A stretch of DNA of 64,000 nt, taken from assembly GCF_000522985.1 (NCBI RefSeq), contig NZ_CP007129.1:434001-498000 (forward strand), written 5' to 3'. Shown in pieces: positions 15,110-24,147 of the stretch (its first letter is position 1; each line of letters opens with the position of its first letter). The notes beneath the pieces are model-generated. The model ran no database searches. It had not been told where the DNA came from and was given only the letters and a program-made list of their open reading frames with translations. The position numbers were made by a program, and so were the translations under genes. The DNA is from Gemmatirosa kalamazoonensis. GTDB taxonomy: Bacteria > Gemmatimonadota > Gemmatimonadetes > Gemmatimonadales > Gemmatimonadaceae.

Positions 15110-16144
15110 GTGCGGGTGAGCGTGCTGGACCAGTCGCCGATCTCCGCCGGCATGACCGGCGCGCAGGCGCTGCACAACTCGGTGGATCTCGCGCGCCGCG
15201 CCGACGCGTTAGGCTTCCACCGCTTCTGGGTCGCGGAGCACCACGGCTCACCGATGCTCGCCGGCGCGAGCCCGGAGGTGCTCCTCGGCCCGATCGGCGC
15301 GGCGACGTCGCGCATCCGTCTCGGGAGCGGCGGAGTGATGCTGCCGCATTACAGCCCGCTGAAGGTGGCCGAGAGCTTCAGCATGCTGAGCGGGCTCTTC
15401 CCCGGACGCGTGGACCTCGCCGTGGGACGCGCGCCCGGCACCGACCCGCGCACCACGCTGGCCCTGCAGCGCGACCGCACGCGCCCCATGCGCGACGACT
15501 TTCCCGACCAGCTCGCGGAGCTGCTCGCGTACGTGCGCGGCGCGCTGCCGCCGGGGCACCCGTTCGCGCGGCTGCCGGCGATGCTCCCCGGGCGCCCGGA
15601 GCATCCCGCGCCGTGGCTCCTCGGCTCGTCGGCGCAGAGCGGGATCTGGGCGGCGGAGCTCGGGCTGCCGTACGCGTTCGCGGACTTCATCAACCCGGTC
15701 GGCGCCGAGGTCGCGCGGCGCTACCGGGCCGAGTTCGTGCCGTCGGAGTTCGCGTCTACACCGTACACGATCGTCTGCGCGTGGGTGGTGTGCGCGGAGA
15801 CCGACGACGAGGCGGAGCGGCTCGCCGCGAGTGGGCGCATGACGCTCGCGCTGCTGCTGCGCGGGGAGCTGATCCCCGTCCCGCCGGTGGACGAGGCGCT
15901 CGCGTTCCTGGAGGCCGAGCGGGCGCGGGAGGCCGCGTCGCCGTTCGCGGGGCTGCCGCAGGCGCGGCTCGCGCCGGCGCGGCGGCGCATCGTGGGGGCA
16001 CCGGACACCGTGGCGCGCGACATCGGCGTGCTGGCGCGCGACTACGAGGCCGACGAGGTCATGGTGGTCACCATCACGTACGACCACGCGGCGCGGGTGC
16101 GGTCGTACGAGCTGCTGGCCGAGGCGTTCGGGCTCGCGGACTGA
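15110..16144 (+). CDS. Luciferase-like (LLM class) flavin-dependent monooxygenase
   Basis: A 344-residue TIM-barrel flavoprotein of the bacterial luciferase superfamily, MsnO8/YhbW-like. Visible signatures are SVLDQSPISAGMTGAQAL at the start, FHRFWVAEHHGSPMLAGASP near residue 38, the phosphate-binding stretch IRLGSGGVMLPHYSPLKVAE near 68, and GRVDLAVGRAPGTD near 100. It oxidises an unknown substrate with reduced FMN. GTG 15110 (VRVSVLDQ) is the first start compatible with the fold. A membrane protein gene follows after three bases, so they are cotranscribed. Confidence 0.88.
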   Translation: MRVSVLDQSPISAGMTGAQALHNSVDLARRADALGFHRFWVAEHHGSPMLAGASPEVLLGPIGAATSRIRLGSGGVMLPHYSPLKVAESFSMLSGLFPGRVDLAVGRAPGTDPRTTLALQRDRTRPMRDDFPDQLAELLAYVRGALPPGHPFARLPAMLPGRPEHPAPWLLGSSAQSGIWAAELGLPYAFADFINPVGAEVARRYRAEFVPSEFASTPYTIVCAWVVCAETDDEAERLAASGRMTLALLLRGELIPVPPVDEALAFLEAERAREAASPFAGLPQARLAPARRRIVGAPDTVARDIGVLARDYEADEVMVVTITYDHAARVRSYELLAEAFGLAD

Positions 16145-16147
16145 CCA

Positions 16148-16708
16148 TTGGACGAATTCGGCTACCTCTCCGTCCTTCTCTCGATCATCATCGGGCTCGC
16201 CGTCACGCAGATCCTCACCGGGCTGCGCGGCCTCATGCTGCGGCGCGCGACCGTGCGGATCTACTGGGTGCCGGTGACGTGGAGCTTCGTCTTCCTCGCC
16301 GTGCTCACGCAGACGTGGTGGGCGATGTTCGGTCTGCGCGGGCGCCACGAGTGGACGTTCGCCGCGTTCGCGGTGGTGCTGCTCCACACCGTGCTGCTGT
16401 ATCTCGCGGCGGGACTGATCTACCCGGACATCGGGTCGGAGCCGGTGGACCTGCGCGCGCACTACTTCGCGCACCGCGGCTGGTTCTTCACGCTGCTCGT
16501 GCTCGTCACCCTCGTGAGCCTGGCGAAGGACCTCGTGCTCACGGGGTCGCTGCCGAACGCGACGAACACCGGGTTCCACGTCGCGTTCGCGAGCCTCGGC
16601 CTGGTCGCCCTCGCCACGCCGCGCCCGCGCGTGCACGAGCTCCTCGCGGCGACGATCGCGCTGCTGTTCGCCGCGTACGTCGCGGCGCTCTTCACGCGGC
16701 TGGACTGA
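16148..16708 (+). CDS. Conserved membrane protein, five or six helices
   Basis: A 186-residue integral membrane protein that I cannot assign to a named family. Hydrophobic segments lie near residues 5-28 (YLSVLLSIIIGLAVTQILTG), 42-62, 70-92, 112-132 (FFTLLVLVTLVSLA), 145-160 and 165-183. TTG 16148 lies three bases after the monooxygenase stop, which gives tight coupling. A membrane role tied to the flavin enzyme is possible but not shown. Confidence 0.7.
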   Translation: MDEFGYLSVLLSIIIGLAVTQILTGLRGLMLRRATVRIYWVPVTWSFVFLAVLTQTWWAMFGLRGRHEWTFAAFAVVLLHTVLLYLAAGLIYPDIGSEPVDLRAHYFAHRGWFFTLLVLVTLVSLAKDLVLTGSLPNATNTGFHVAFASLGLVALATPRPRVHELLAATIALLFAAYVAALFTRLD

Positions 16709-16755
16709 TCGTCCCGCGCGGGGCCGCGGCCGTCCCGCAGCGCTGGACTCTCAGA

Positions 16756-16768
16756 GGGGGGCTCCCCC
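16756..16768 (+). terminator. GGGGG/CCCCC hairpin; remainder of 16709-17001 carries no visible gene
   Basis: A run of six G (16756-16761) is followed by CT and five C, a short strong hairpin 48 bases after the membrane protein stop. A nearly identical GGGGGGCTCCCCCC lies at 26275-26288 after another operon. No T tract follows. The rest of the 293-base gap includes a direct repeat TTCCTTACGACTTCCTTACGA near 16790 and is otherwise featureless; it must contain the promoter of the receptor gene. Confidence 0.35.
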
Positions 16769-17001
16769 GGATTAAACGGCGGCGGCGTTCCTTACGACTT
16801 CCTTACGACGCGACGCGAGACGCCAAGCGTCGCAATTCGTCAGGAGAGTCTGGGAACCCTTTCCCCGGCCTGGCGTGTCGAACGCACCGGCAACGAGCCA
16901 CGCTGCAACGACGTAGTCCCGTGACGGCGCATCGCCGCTGAGGGTCCGGTGCCGGACCCGACCGCGGTGGTGCGTCTCCCCTCTCAGCCACGGTATTCCT
17001 C

Positions 17002-20000
17002 GTGTCATCCCGTCATCTCCTGGGCGCGGCCATCGTCGCCGCCGCGATCCCGGCACTGGCGCCCCACCGACTCGCCGCGCAGCAGGTGGACGTCATCCGG
17101 GGGCGCGTCACCGGCCAGGACCGGCAGCCCGTCGAGAACGCGCAGGTCACGGTCACGTCCATCTCGGGCAACGTGAACCGCACGGCGCGCACCGACAAGA
17201 ACGGCCGCTTCACCGTCACGTTCCCGAACGGCGACGGCGACTACTTCGTGACGTTCGCCGCGATCGGCTTCGCGCAGAAGCGCTTCGAGGTGAAGCGCGT
17301 CGCCGACGAGGACTTCCTGCTCGCCGACGCCACGCTGCAGCCGGCCGCGACGCAGCTCGACGCGGTGAAGGTCACCGCGCAGCGCGACCGCGTGAACCGC
17401 AACGACGCGCAGCCGACCGACATCAGCGGCAGCGAGAAGCGCGTCGACAACTCGGCGGTGCCGGCGACGCAGATGGGCGACCTCGCCGCGATGGCCAGCT
17501 CCCTGCCGGGCGTGACGCCGGTGCCCGGCGCCGACGGCGACCCGGCGGGCTTCTCGGTGCTCGGCCTCTCGAGCGACCAGAACCAGACGTCGCTGAACGG
17601 GATGGCCGGGATGTCCGGCAACAACATCCCGCGCGACGCGGCGATCTCCACGTCGTTAGGCACGTCGAACTACGACGTGTCGGTGGGCGGCTTCTCCGGC
17701 GCGCGGTTCAACCTGCGCGCGGGGTCGGGCTCCAACTACGTGCAGCGCGCGGGGAGCCTGTTCGGCACCACGCCGCAGCTGCAGATGACCGACGCCGCGG
17801 CGCGCGCGCTCGGCCAGCAGACGACGAACGTGTCGCTCAGCGGCCGCACGTCGGGGCCGATGGTGTTCAACAAGGCGTTCTACAACGTCTCGTACCAGCT
17901 CGGCCGCTCGGCGAGCGATCTGCAGACGCTGCTGAACACCGACGCCGTCGGGCTCACGGCGAGCGGCATCTCGCCCGACTCCGCGCAGCGGCTCATGAGC
18001 ATCCTCGGCGCGGTGCACGTGCCGACGGTGGTCGGGAAGCTTCCGCAGAGCCGCCTCAACGACCAGGGCTCGGTGCTCGGCTCGTTCGACGTGACGCCGC
18101 CGTCGTCGAGCTCGGGGCAGAGCTTCAACGTCACGTTCAACGGCGGCTGGAACCGGCAGACGCCGGCGTTCGCGTCGGCCACCGAGACGCCGGCCCACTC
18201 GGGCGACCGCACGAACTGGAACGTCGGCGTGCAGGGCCGCCACTCGAGCTACATCAAGAACATCATCCTCAGCGAGACGTCGTTCGGCGTCAGCGGCTCG
18301 CGGAGCTCGGCGAACCCGTACCTCGACCTCCCGTCGGGGTCCGTGCTCGTGAACTCGTCGTTCGTCGACGGCACGAACGGCGTCCGCTTCCTGTCGTTCG
18401 GCGGCAGCCCGTCGATGAGCACGAGCCAGACGTCGAACAACGTCGGCCTCACGAACCAGCTCTCCTGGTTCAGCTCCAACAACAAGCACCGCCTGAAGCT
18501 CGCCACCGAGCTGCGGCGCGACGGGTACGCGCAGGACCAGTCGCAGAACCTGTTAGGCTCGTTCTCGTTCAACTCGCTCGCCGACATCGAGGCGAACCGG
18601 CCGTCGTCGTTCTCGCGCCAGCTCTCCGACCGCACGCGCAGCGGCGCGGGCTACGTCGGCGCGGTCTCGCTCGGCGACTCGTACAAGCGGACGCCGAACT
18701 TCCAGCTCCAGTACGGCGTGCGCGTCGACGCGAACCACTTCGACCGCGCGCCGACGCTGAACCCCGACGTCGAGAAGACGTTCAGCGTGCGCAACGACGC
18801 GGTGCCGAACCGCGTCTACGTGAGCCCGCGCGTCGGCTTCTCGTGGCAGTACGGCAAGGCGTCGCAGATCGGCGCGTTCGAGGGCGCGTTCCGCGGCCCG
18901 CGCGCGGTCATTCGCGGCGGCGTCGGGCTGTTCCAGAACACGCCCGGCGCGCAGCTCATCGGCCAGGCGGTGGACCTCACCGGGCTGCCGAGCGGGCTGC
19001 AGCAGATCACGTGCGTCGGCCCCGCGGCGCCGGTGCCCGACTGGAACCTCTACGCGTCGAACCCCGCCGCGATCCCGACGCGCTGCGCCGACGGATCCAC
19101 GGGCAGCGTGTTCGCGAACGCGGCGCCGAACGTGACGCTGTTCGCGAAGAGCTGGGCGGCGCCGCGCTCGGTGCGCTCGAACCTGAACTGGAGCGGCCCG
19201 GTCCTCTCCAACCGGTTCAGCCTCTCCGTCGACGGCACGTACTCGCTGAACCTGAACCAGTCGGGCTTCGTCGACCGCAACTTCGCCGGCGTGCAGCGCT
19301 TCGCGCTCGGCGACGAGGGCGGACGGCCGGTGTACGTGCAGCCGACGAGCATCGTGCCGCAGACCGGCGTGATCGCCGCCGCCGACGCGCGCGTGTCGCC
19401 GCTGTTCCAGCGCGTCACCGAGCAGCGGAGCGACCTGCGCTCGGAGACGAAGCAGCTCTCGCTCTCGGTGAGCCCGCTCACGTTCAACACGAAGCTGAGC
19501 TGGTCGCTCTCGTACACGCTGCAGGACGTGCGCGAGCGCTACAACGGCTTCCAGAGCGCGGCGGGCGATCCGTTCGTGCAGGCGTGGAGCGCCGGCGCCG
19601 GCTCGCCGCGGCACCAGTTCACGTACTCGCTCGGCTACAACGCGTTCGACGTCGTGCGCTTCAGCTGGTTCGGCAACGTGCGCTCGGGGTCGCGCTTCAC
19701 GCCGCAGATCGCGGGCGACATCAACGGCGACGGCTACAGCAACGACCGCGCGTTCGTGTTCGATCCGGCGCGCACCACCGATCCCGCGGTGAAGGCGGGG
19801 ATGCAGTCGCTGCTCGCGAGCGGCTCGGGGATCGCGAAGGACTGCCTCGGCAGCCAGATGGGCAGCGTGGCCGCGCGCAACAGCTGCACCGGCCCGTGGT
19901 CGCACCTCGCGAACCTGTCGGTGTCGTTCAACCCGCTGAAGGTGCGGATGCCGCAGCGCGCCGTGCTGTCCTTCTCGGTGTCGAATCCGTTGGGCCTCGC

Positions 20001-20766
20001 CGACCGCGCGCTGCACGGCGAGGACAACCTGCACGGCTGGGGGCAGATGACGTTCGTCGACCCGGCGCTGCTCTACGTGCGCGGCTTCGACCCCGTGGCC
20101 AAGCGGTACAAGTACGAGGTGAACCAGCGCTTCGGCGCGACGAACCCGCAGTTCCAGCAGTTCCGCCAGCCGGTGACGGTGACGGCGCAGCTGCGCTTCG
20201 ACCTCGGCCCGACGCGCGAGAAGCAGAACCTCGTGCAGATGCTCGACCGCGGCCGTCGCAAGAACCACGAGGGCTCGAAGATGCAGGAGTCGCTGCTGCG
20301 CGCGATGTACTCGCAGACGGGCGGCATCATGAACCCGATCGAGCAGGTGCTCCGCCAGGCCGACACGCTGAAGCTCACGGGCCCGCAGGCCGACTCCGTC
20401 GCGACGATGAACCGGTGGTACAAGATCCGGCTCGACTCGATCTGGTCGCCGGTGGCGAAGGTGCTCGGCAACCTCCCCGACGCGTACGACGAGGGCGAGG
20501 CGTACCAGCAGTACATCACGGCGCGCCGCGCCTCGGTGGATCTCCTCACGAAGCTCGCGCCGGACATCAAGGGCCTGCTCACGGCCGAGCAGCGCCGCAA
20601 GCTCCCGGCGTTCATCGCCAGCTACCTCGACCCGCGCTACCTCGCCTCCATCCGCTCCGGCACCGCCGGCGCGGGGATGGGCGGCGGCCCGATGATGATC
20701 ATGGGCGGCGGCCCGATCATGATGGGCGGCGGTGGCGGCGGTGGCGACCGCGTGATCATTCGATGA
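17002..20766 (+). CDS. Oar-like TonB-dependent outer-membrane receptor with extra C-terminal domain
   Basis: A 1254-residue outer-membrane protein. A signal peptide (residues 1-31, cleavage after RLAAQ) is followed by a carboxypeptidase-regulatory-like beta-sandwich (about 33-110, VIRGRVTGQDRQPVENAQV), a plug-like region (about 145-250) and a long barrel rich in aromatic and Asn/Ser strands ending near LRFDLGPTREKQ (about 1070). Unlike ordinary receptors it continues for about 180 residues: a helical part with LTGPQADSV and LTAEQRRKL, reminiscent of LTxxQ (Spy/CpxP) repeats, then a Gly/Met-rich tail (GPMMIMGGGPIMMGGGGGGG). The GTG start gives a perfect signal peptide. The next gene encodes a secreted protein with a similar Gly/Met stretch. 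Ligand unknown. Confidence 0.88.
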   Translation: MSSRHLLGAAIVAAAIPALAPHRLAAQQVDVIRGRVTGQDRQPVENAQVTVTSISGNVNRTARTDKNGRFTVTFPNGDGDYFVTFAAIGFAQKRFEVKRVADEDFLLADATLQPAATQLDAVKVTAQRDRVNRNDAQPTDISGSEKRVDNSAVPATQMGDLAAMASSLPGVTPVPGADGDPAGFSVLGLSSDQNQTSLNGMAGMSGNNIPRDAAISTSLGTSNYDVSVGGFSGARFNLRAGSGSNYVQRAGSLFGTTPQLQMTDAAARALGQQTTNVSLSGRTSGPMVFNKAFYNVSYQLGRSASDLQTLLNTDAVGLTASGISPDSAQRLMSILGAVHVPTVVGKLPQSRLNDQGSVLGSFDVTPPSSSSGQSFNVTFNGGWNRQTPAFASATETPAHSGDRTNWNVGVQGRHSSYIKNIILSETSFGVSGSRSSANPYLDLPSGSVLVNSSFVDGTNGVRFLSFGGSPSMSTSQTSNNVGLTNQLSWFSSNNKHRLKLATELRRDGYAQDQSQNLLGSFSFNSLADIEANRPSSFSRQLSDRTRSGAGYVGAVSLGDSYKRTPNFQLQYGVRVDANHFDRAPTLNPDVEKTFSVRNDAVPNRVYVSPRVGFSWQYGKASQIGAFEGAFRGPRAVIRGGVGLFQNTPGAQLIGQAVDLTGLPSGLQQITCVGPAAPVPDWNLYASNPAAIPTRCADGSTGSVFANAAPNVTLFAKSWAAPRSVRSNLNWSGPVLSNRFSLSVDGTYSLNLNQSGFVDRNFAGVQRFALGDEGGRPVYVQPTSIVPQTGVIAAADARVSPLFQRVTEQRSDLRSETKQLSLSVSPLTFNTKLSWSLSYTLQDVRERYNGFQSAAGDPFVQAWSAGAGSPRHQFTYSLGYNAFDVVRFSWFGNVRSGSRFTPQIAGDINGDGYSNDRAFVFDPARTTDPAVKAGMQSLLASGSGIAKDCLGSQMGSVAARNSCTGPWSHLANLSVSFNPLKVRMPQRAVLSFSVSNPLGLADRALHGEDNLHGWGQMTFVDPALLYVRGFDPVAKRYKYEVNQRFGATNPQFQQFRQPVTVTAQLRFDLGPTREKQNLVQMLDRGRRKNHEGSKMQESLLRAMYSQTGGIMNPIEQVLRQADTLKLTGPQADSVATMNRWYKIRLDSIWSPVAKVLGNLPDAYDEGEAYQQYITARRASVDLLTKLAPDIKGLLTAEQRRKLPAFIASYLDPRYLASIRSGTAGAGMGGGPMMIMGGGPIMMGGGGGGGDRVIIR

Positions 20767-20774
20767 CACTACGG

Positions 20775-20872
20775 CGTGGCTGCGTCGCTGCGTGGCTGCG
20801 TGACAGCCTAACGGCGACGCAGCCACGCAGCCACGCAGCCACGCAGCCACGCAGCCACGCAGCCACGCAGCG
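20775..20872. repeat. GTGGCTGC inverted array, family B, copy 1
   Basis: The left arm (20775-20802) has GTGGCTGC units; the right arm (20815-20872) has at least seven reverse-complement units. A GCCTAAC motif lies in the loop. It separates the receptor gene from the next secreted-protein gene. Confidence 0.88.
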
Positions 20873-20896
20873 CACTTCCTTACAATCACCAGCCTC

Positions 20897-22270
20897 ATGA
20901 CGCGACACTTCTTCCACGCGGCCCCCGTCGCCGTTCTCGCGTTCGGCACCGTCGCCGGCGCGCAGCAGGTGCCCAACGCCCGCCCGCTCGGCGCCACGAT
21001 CGCCACGGTGGCGGAGCCGTTCGGCGGCGTGCAGTCGCTGCGCCAGCTTCCCGACGGGCGCCTGCTCGTGAACGACCCGTCGAAGCGGCGCGTGATCCTG
21101 TTCGAGGCGGACCTGTCGAAGTACACGGTCGTCGCCGACTCCACGAGCGCGACGGCGAACGCGTACAGCGGCCGCATGGCGGGGCTCATCCCGTACCGCG
21201 CCGACTCGACGCTGTTCGTCGATCCGACGTCGATGTCGATGCTCGTCATCGATCCGAAGGGGAACCTCGGCACGCGCGTGATGTCGGTGCCGCGTCCCGA
21301 CGACGCGTTCGCGCTCACGGGCCTCGCGTTCGGCCTTCCCGGCTTCGACAAGCAGGGCCGCCTCGTCTATCGCGCGCAGCCGCGCTTCGAGTTCCGCGGC
21401 GGCCCCGGCCCCGGCCAGCCCGGCTTCAAGCCGCCGCAGATGCCCGACTCGGCGCCGATCGTCCGCGTCGAGCTCGCGACGCGAAAGGTCGACACGGTGA
21501 CGTTCGTGAAGACGTACGCGCCGAAGATGACGATGACGCAGGGCGAGAACGGCCGCATCTCGATGTCGTCCGTGCTGAACCCGCTGCCGACGGTCGACGA
21601 CTGGGCGATCACGCCGGACGGGACGGTCATCGTGCTGCGCGGCCGCGAGTTCCGCGTCGACTACACGGACGCGAGCGGGACGCTCGTGCAGGGCCCGAAG
21701 GTCGCGCACGACTGGCAGCGCATGTCGGACGAGGAGAAGGTCGCCTTCCTCGACTCCACGAAGACGGCGATGGAGAAGGCGCGCGCCGAGATGCAGACGC
21801 GCATCCAGCAGAACGGCGGCAACGTCGAGCGCGCGATGGCGGCCGGCGCGGCGGCGGCCGGCGCCGGCGGCGGTGCGCCGATGCCGATGATCCGCATCGA
21901 GATGGCCGGCGGCGGCGGCGAGCCCCCGCGCCGCGGCGAGCAGCGCAGCGGCCCGAACGGCGCCGCGCCTAACGCGAACATCACGATGCCGCCGCTCACC
22001 TTCGTCGAGCCGAGCGAGCTCCCCGACTACAAGCCGGCGTTCGCCGCGGGCGCCACGCGCGCCGACGCCGACGGGAACGTGTGGGTCCGCCTCATCGCCA
22101 CGAAGCCGATGCCGGGCCCGGTCTACGACATCATCGACGAGAGCGGCAAGCTGCTCGACCGCGTGGTCCTTCCGCCGAACTCCGCCATCGCCGGCTTCGG
22201 CCCGGGCGTCGTCTACCTCGCGACGCGCGACGCGGAAGGGACGCATCTGAAGAAGGTGGCCGTGAAGTAA
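20897..22270 (+). CDS. Secreted beta-propeller-like protein
   Basis: A 457-residue exported protein with a signal peptide (about residues 1-22, AVLAFGTVAGAQQ). Repeated strand-like modules such as LRQLPDGRLLVNDPSKRRVILFE, DDWAITPDGTVIVLRGREF and DADGNVWVRL resemble six-bladed NHL/SMP-30-type propellers. A central insert (about residues 285-375) is helical, then Gly/Pro-rich (GGGAPMPMIRIEMAGGGGEP), like the receptor's tail next door. I do not recognise a named family. It follows the receptor on the same strand behind a family B repeat and is probably functionally linked to it. ATG 20897 has no strong Shine-Dalgarno. Confidence 0.7.
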   Translation: MTRHFFHAAPVAVLAFGTVAGAQQVPNARPLGATIATVAEPFGGVQSLRQLPDGRLLVNDPSKRRVILFEADLSKYTVVADSTSATANAYSGRMAGLIPYRADSTLFVDPTSMSMLVIDPKGNLGTRVMSVPRPDDAFALTGLAFGLPGFDKQGRLVYRAQPRFEFRGGPGPGQPGFKPPQMPDSAPIVRVELATRKVDTVTFVKTYAPKMTMTQGENGRISMSSVLNPLPTVDDWAITPDGTVIVLRGREFRVDYTDASGTLVQGPKVAHDWQRMSDEEKVAFLDSTKTAMEKARAEMQTRIQQNGGNVERAMAAGAAAAGAGGGAPMPMIRIEMAGGGGEPPRRGEQRSGPNGAAPNANITMPPLTFVEPSELPDYKPAFAAGATRADADGNVWVRLIATKPMPGPVYDIIDESGKLLDRVVLPPNSAIAGFGPGVVYLATRDAEGTHLKKVAVK

Positions 22271-22271
22271 A

Positions 22272-22348
22272 CGTGGCTGCGTGGCTGCGTGGCTGCGTGG
22301 TGCGTACCTTCAACGGTCACGCAGCTACGCAGCCACGCAGCCACGCAG
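22272..22348. repeat. GTGGCTGC inverted array, family B, copy 2
   Basis: The left arm (22272-22300) has three to four GTGGCTGC units and the right arm (22318-22348) their complement, with one unit changed to GTAGCTGC. It starts two bases after the propeller gene stop and ends six bases before the next ATG, so it occupies the whole gap. Confidence 0.88.
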
Positions 22349-22354
22349 CGTCTC

Positions 22355-22948
22355 ATGCCCGATCCCGTCTTCTTCTCCTCCCCCAAGGAGTTCGCCCGCT
22401 GGCTCGCGAAGCATCGCGACAGCGAGACGGAGCTGTGGGTCGGCTTCCACAAGGTGCACACGGAGAAGCCGAGCCTCACGTGGGCGCAGTCGGTGGACGA
22501 GGCGTTGTGCCACGGCTGGATCGACGGCATCCGCAAGTCGCTCGGCGACGACGCGTACATGATCCGCTTCACGCCGCGCAAGGCGACGAGCACGTGGAGC
22601 GCGGTGAACCTGAAGCGCGTGCCCGAGCTGATCGCCGAGGGGCGCATGACGCCGGCGGGGCTCGCGGCATACGAGCGGCGCAGCGCGGCGCGGTCGGGTC
22701 TCTACTCGTACGAGAACCGGCCCGCCGAGCTCCCGGCCGAGCACGAGCGGACGTTCCGGAAGAACCGGACGGCGTGGACGTTCTTCGAGGCGCAGCCGCC
22801 CGGCTATCGGCGCACGTGCATCTGGTACGTGGTCAGCGCGAAGCGGCCCGAGACGCAGGCCAAGCGGCTCGCGCAGCTCGTCGACGTCTCGGCCCGCGGC
22901 GAGCGGCTGCCGATGCTGACGTCTCCCGCGCACAAGCGGGCCGACTAG
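22355..22948 (+). CDS. YdeI/OmpD-associated family protein
   Basis: A 197-residue soluble protein of the YdeI/OmpD-associated (bacteriocin-protection-like) family. The typical core is visible: FARWLAKHRDSETELWVGF near residue 10, SVDEALCHGWIDGIRKSL near 42, YMIRFTPRKATSTWSAVN near 65, and RKNRTAWTFFEAQPPGYRR near 130, followed by the C-terminal KRPETQAKRLAQLV. The molecular function of the family is poorly defined. ATG 22355 is preceded by the family B hairpin; upstream in-frame residues are only translated repeat. Confidence 0.85.
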   Translation: MPDPVFFSSPKEFARWLAKHRDSETELWVGFHKVHTEKPSLTWAQSVDEALCHGWIDGIRKSLGDDAYMIRFTPRKATSTWSAVNLKRVPELIAEGRMTPAGLAAYERRSAARSGLYSYENRPAELPAEHERTFRKNRTAWTFFEAQPPGYRRTCIWYVVSAKRPETQAKRLAQLVDVSARGERLPMLTSPAHKRAD

Positions 22949-23026
22949 CGCCGGGTCGATCGACCCATGTCCGGGGGCGGCGCCGGTCGTAGGATGCCGC
23001 TCGTCCACGTCCCCCGGAGGGAAGCC

Positions 23027-23221
23027 ATGCGCCGCCTCGCCGTCAAAGCCCTGCGTCTCCGCCGCGCACTCCGCGCGCACCCCGTCGCGCGGCGCACGCC
23101 CGTCGCGCGCGCCGAGTCGCGGCCCGCCGTGGCGCACATCGTCGCCGATCCCGACGACGCCGAGGCCACGGATCTCGTCGCGGCCGTGGCATGGAGGCGG
23201 CGCGCCCGGGTCGGGGCGTAG
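23027..23221 (+). CDS. Small basic hypothetical protein
   Basis: A 64-residue reading frame with a good ribosome binding site (GGAGGG six bases before ATG 23027). The N-terminal half is strongly basic (MRRLAVKALRLRRALRAHPV); the second half is acidic (ADPDDAEATDL). No family recognised. Isolated between the YdeI-like gene and a repeat array. It could be a small nucleic-acid-binding protein or chance; the start signal is the main support. Confidence 0.4.
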   Translation: MRRLAVKALRLRRALRAHPVARRTPVARAESRPAVAHIVADPDDAEATDLVAAVAWRRRARVGA

Positions 23222-23227
23222 CGCCGG

Positions 23228-23425
23228 GTCGGCGCCGGGGCGATACTGCGCGGAACAACGCCGCGTAGTTCGCGGGCGATACGGCGCGGCCGATACGGCG
23301 CGATGATGCGCGAACGACGTCTCACACCGCTCGACCGCGCAGCGCGGCGCAGTGCGGCGGTGTGAGACGTCGCTTGCGTTTCACGGCGCAGCATCGTCAG
23401 CGCCGTATCGCCCGCGCCGTTACCG
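23228..23425. repeat. Nested inverted repeat with 16-bp perfect inner stem
   Basis: CGACGTCTCACACCGC (23315-23330) pairs perfectly with 23357-23372. Outside it, units like CGATACGGCGC on the left match GCGCCGTATCG on the right near 23400-23420. The array fills the gap between the small ORF and the DUF969 gene and ends just before its ATG. Confidence 0.75.
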
Positions 23426-23442
23426 GCGCAGTATTCCCCCGC

Positions 23443-24147
23443 ATGCTGACCCTGCTCGGGATCCTCGTCGTCGTCCTCGGCTTCGCGCTCCGCGTCAACC
23501 CGCTGCTCGTCGTCGCCGTCGCGGCGCTCGTGACGGGGCTCGTGAGCGGCCACGGCCCGCTCGACGTCGTCGCGCTGCTCGGCCGCGCGTTCCGCGACAG
23601 CCGCTCGGTGCCGATCGTGTGGCTCGCGCTGCCCGTCATCGGGCTGCTCGAGCGCGCGGGGCTCAAGGAGCGTGCGCGCGACGTCGTGTCGCGCGTGCGG
23701 GTCGCCACCACGGGGCGCGTGCTACTCGTCTACCTCGCGGTGCGGCAGATCACCGCGGCGCTCGGCCTCACGTCGCTCGGCGGGCACCCGCAGATGGTGC
23801 GGCCGCTCGTCGCGCCGATGGCCGAATCCGCGGCGGAGGCGCGGTTCGGCGCGCTCACCGACGCGACGCGCCATCGCATCCGCGCCCACGCGGCCGCGGT
23901 CGACAACGTCGGCGTGTTCTTCGGCGAGGACGTGTTCATCGCCATCGGCTCCATCCTGCTGATTCGCGGCTTCCTCGAGCAGAGCGGCATCCGCGTGGAG
24001 CCGGCGCGGCTCGCGCTGTGGGCGATCCCGACGGCGATCGCCGCGTTCCTCATCCATGGCACGCGGCTGCTCCTGCTCGACCGCTCGCTGCGCCGTGAGG
24101 CGGCGCTGCCTAACGACGTGGCTGACGAGGCGGAGCGCGGCGCGTGA
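23443..24147 (+). CDS. DUF969 family membrane protein
   Basis: A 234-residue integral membrane protein of the DUF969 family: MLTLLGILVVVLGFALRVNP, then LPVIGLLERAGLKERARD and the conserved GLTSLGGHPQMVRPLVAPMAESAAE near residue 110, plus DNVGVFFGEDVFIAIGSILL near 150. About six hydrophobic segments. DUF969 and DUF979 proteins are encoded as a pair in many bacteria, sometimes with a pyroglutamyl peptidase, and probably form a permease together; the substrate is unproven. ATG 23443 is the first after the repeat, without a clear Shine-Dalgarno. GTGA overlap with the next gene. Confidence 0.85.
   Translation: MLTLLGILVVVLGFALRVNPLLVVAVAALVTGLVSGHGPLDVVALLGRAFRDSRSVPIVWLALPVIGLLERAGLKERARDVVSRVRVATTGRVLLVYLAVRQITAALGLTSLGGHPQMVRPLVAPMAESAAEARFGALTDATRHRIRAHAAAVDNVGVFFGEDVFIAIGSILLIRGFLEQSGIRVEPARLALWAIPTAIAAFLIHGTRLLLLDRSLRREAALPNDVADEAERGA

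Noticed and set aside
16709-17001. Possible tRNA or small RNA gene in the 293-base gap before the receptor gene
   Set aside because: No cloverleaf, TTC-loop box or other conserved RNA pattern was found by eye on either strand.
20815-20872. Regular direct repeats that look like a CRISPR array
   Set aside because: Units are 8 bp without spacers, and the array is mirrored on the other side. There are no 24-36 bp repeats with unique spacers and no cas genes.
18553-21351. 932-codon minus-strand frame across the TonB receptor
   Set aside because: Arg/Ala/His/Val-rich antisense shadow. The plus strand carries a signal peptide and receptor domains.
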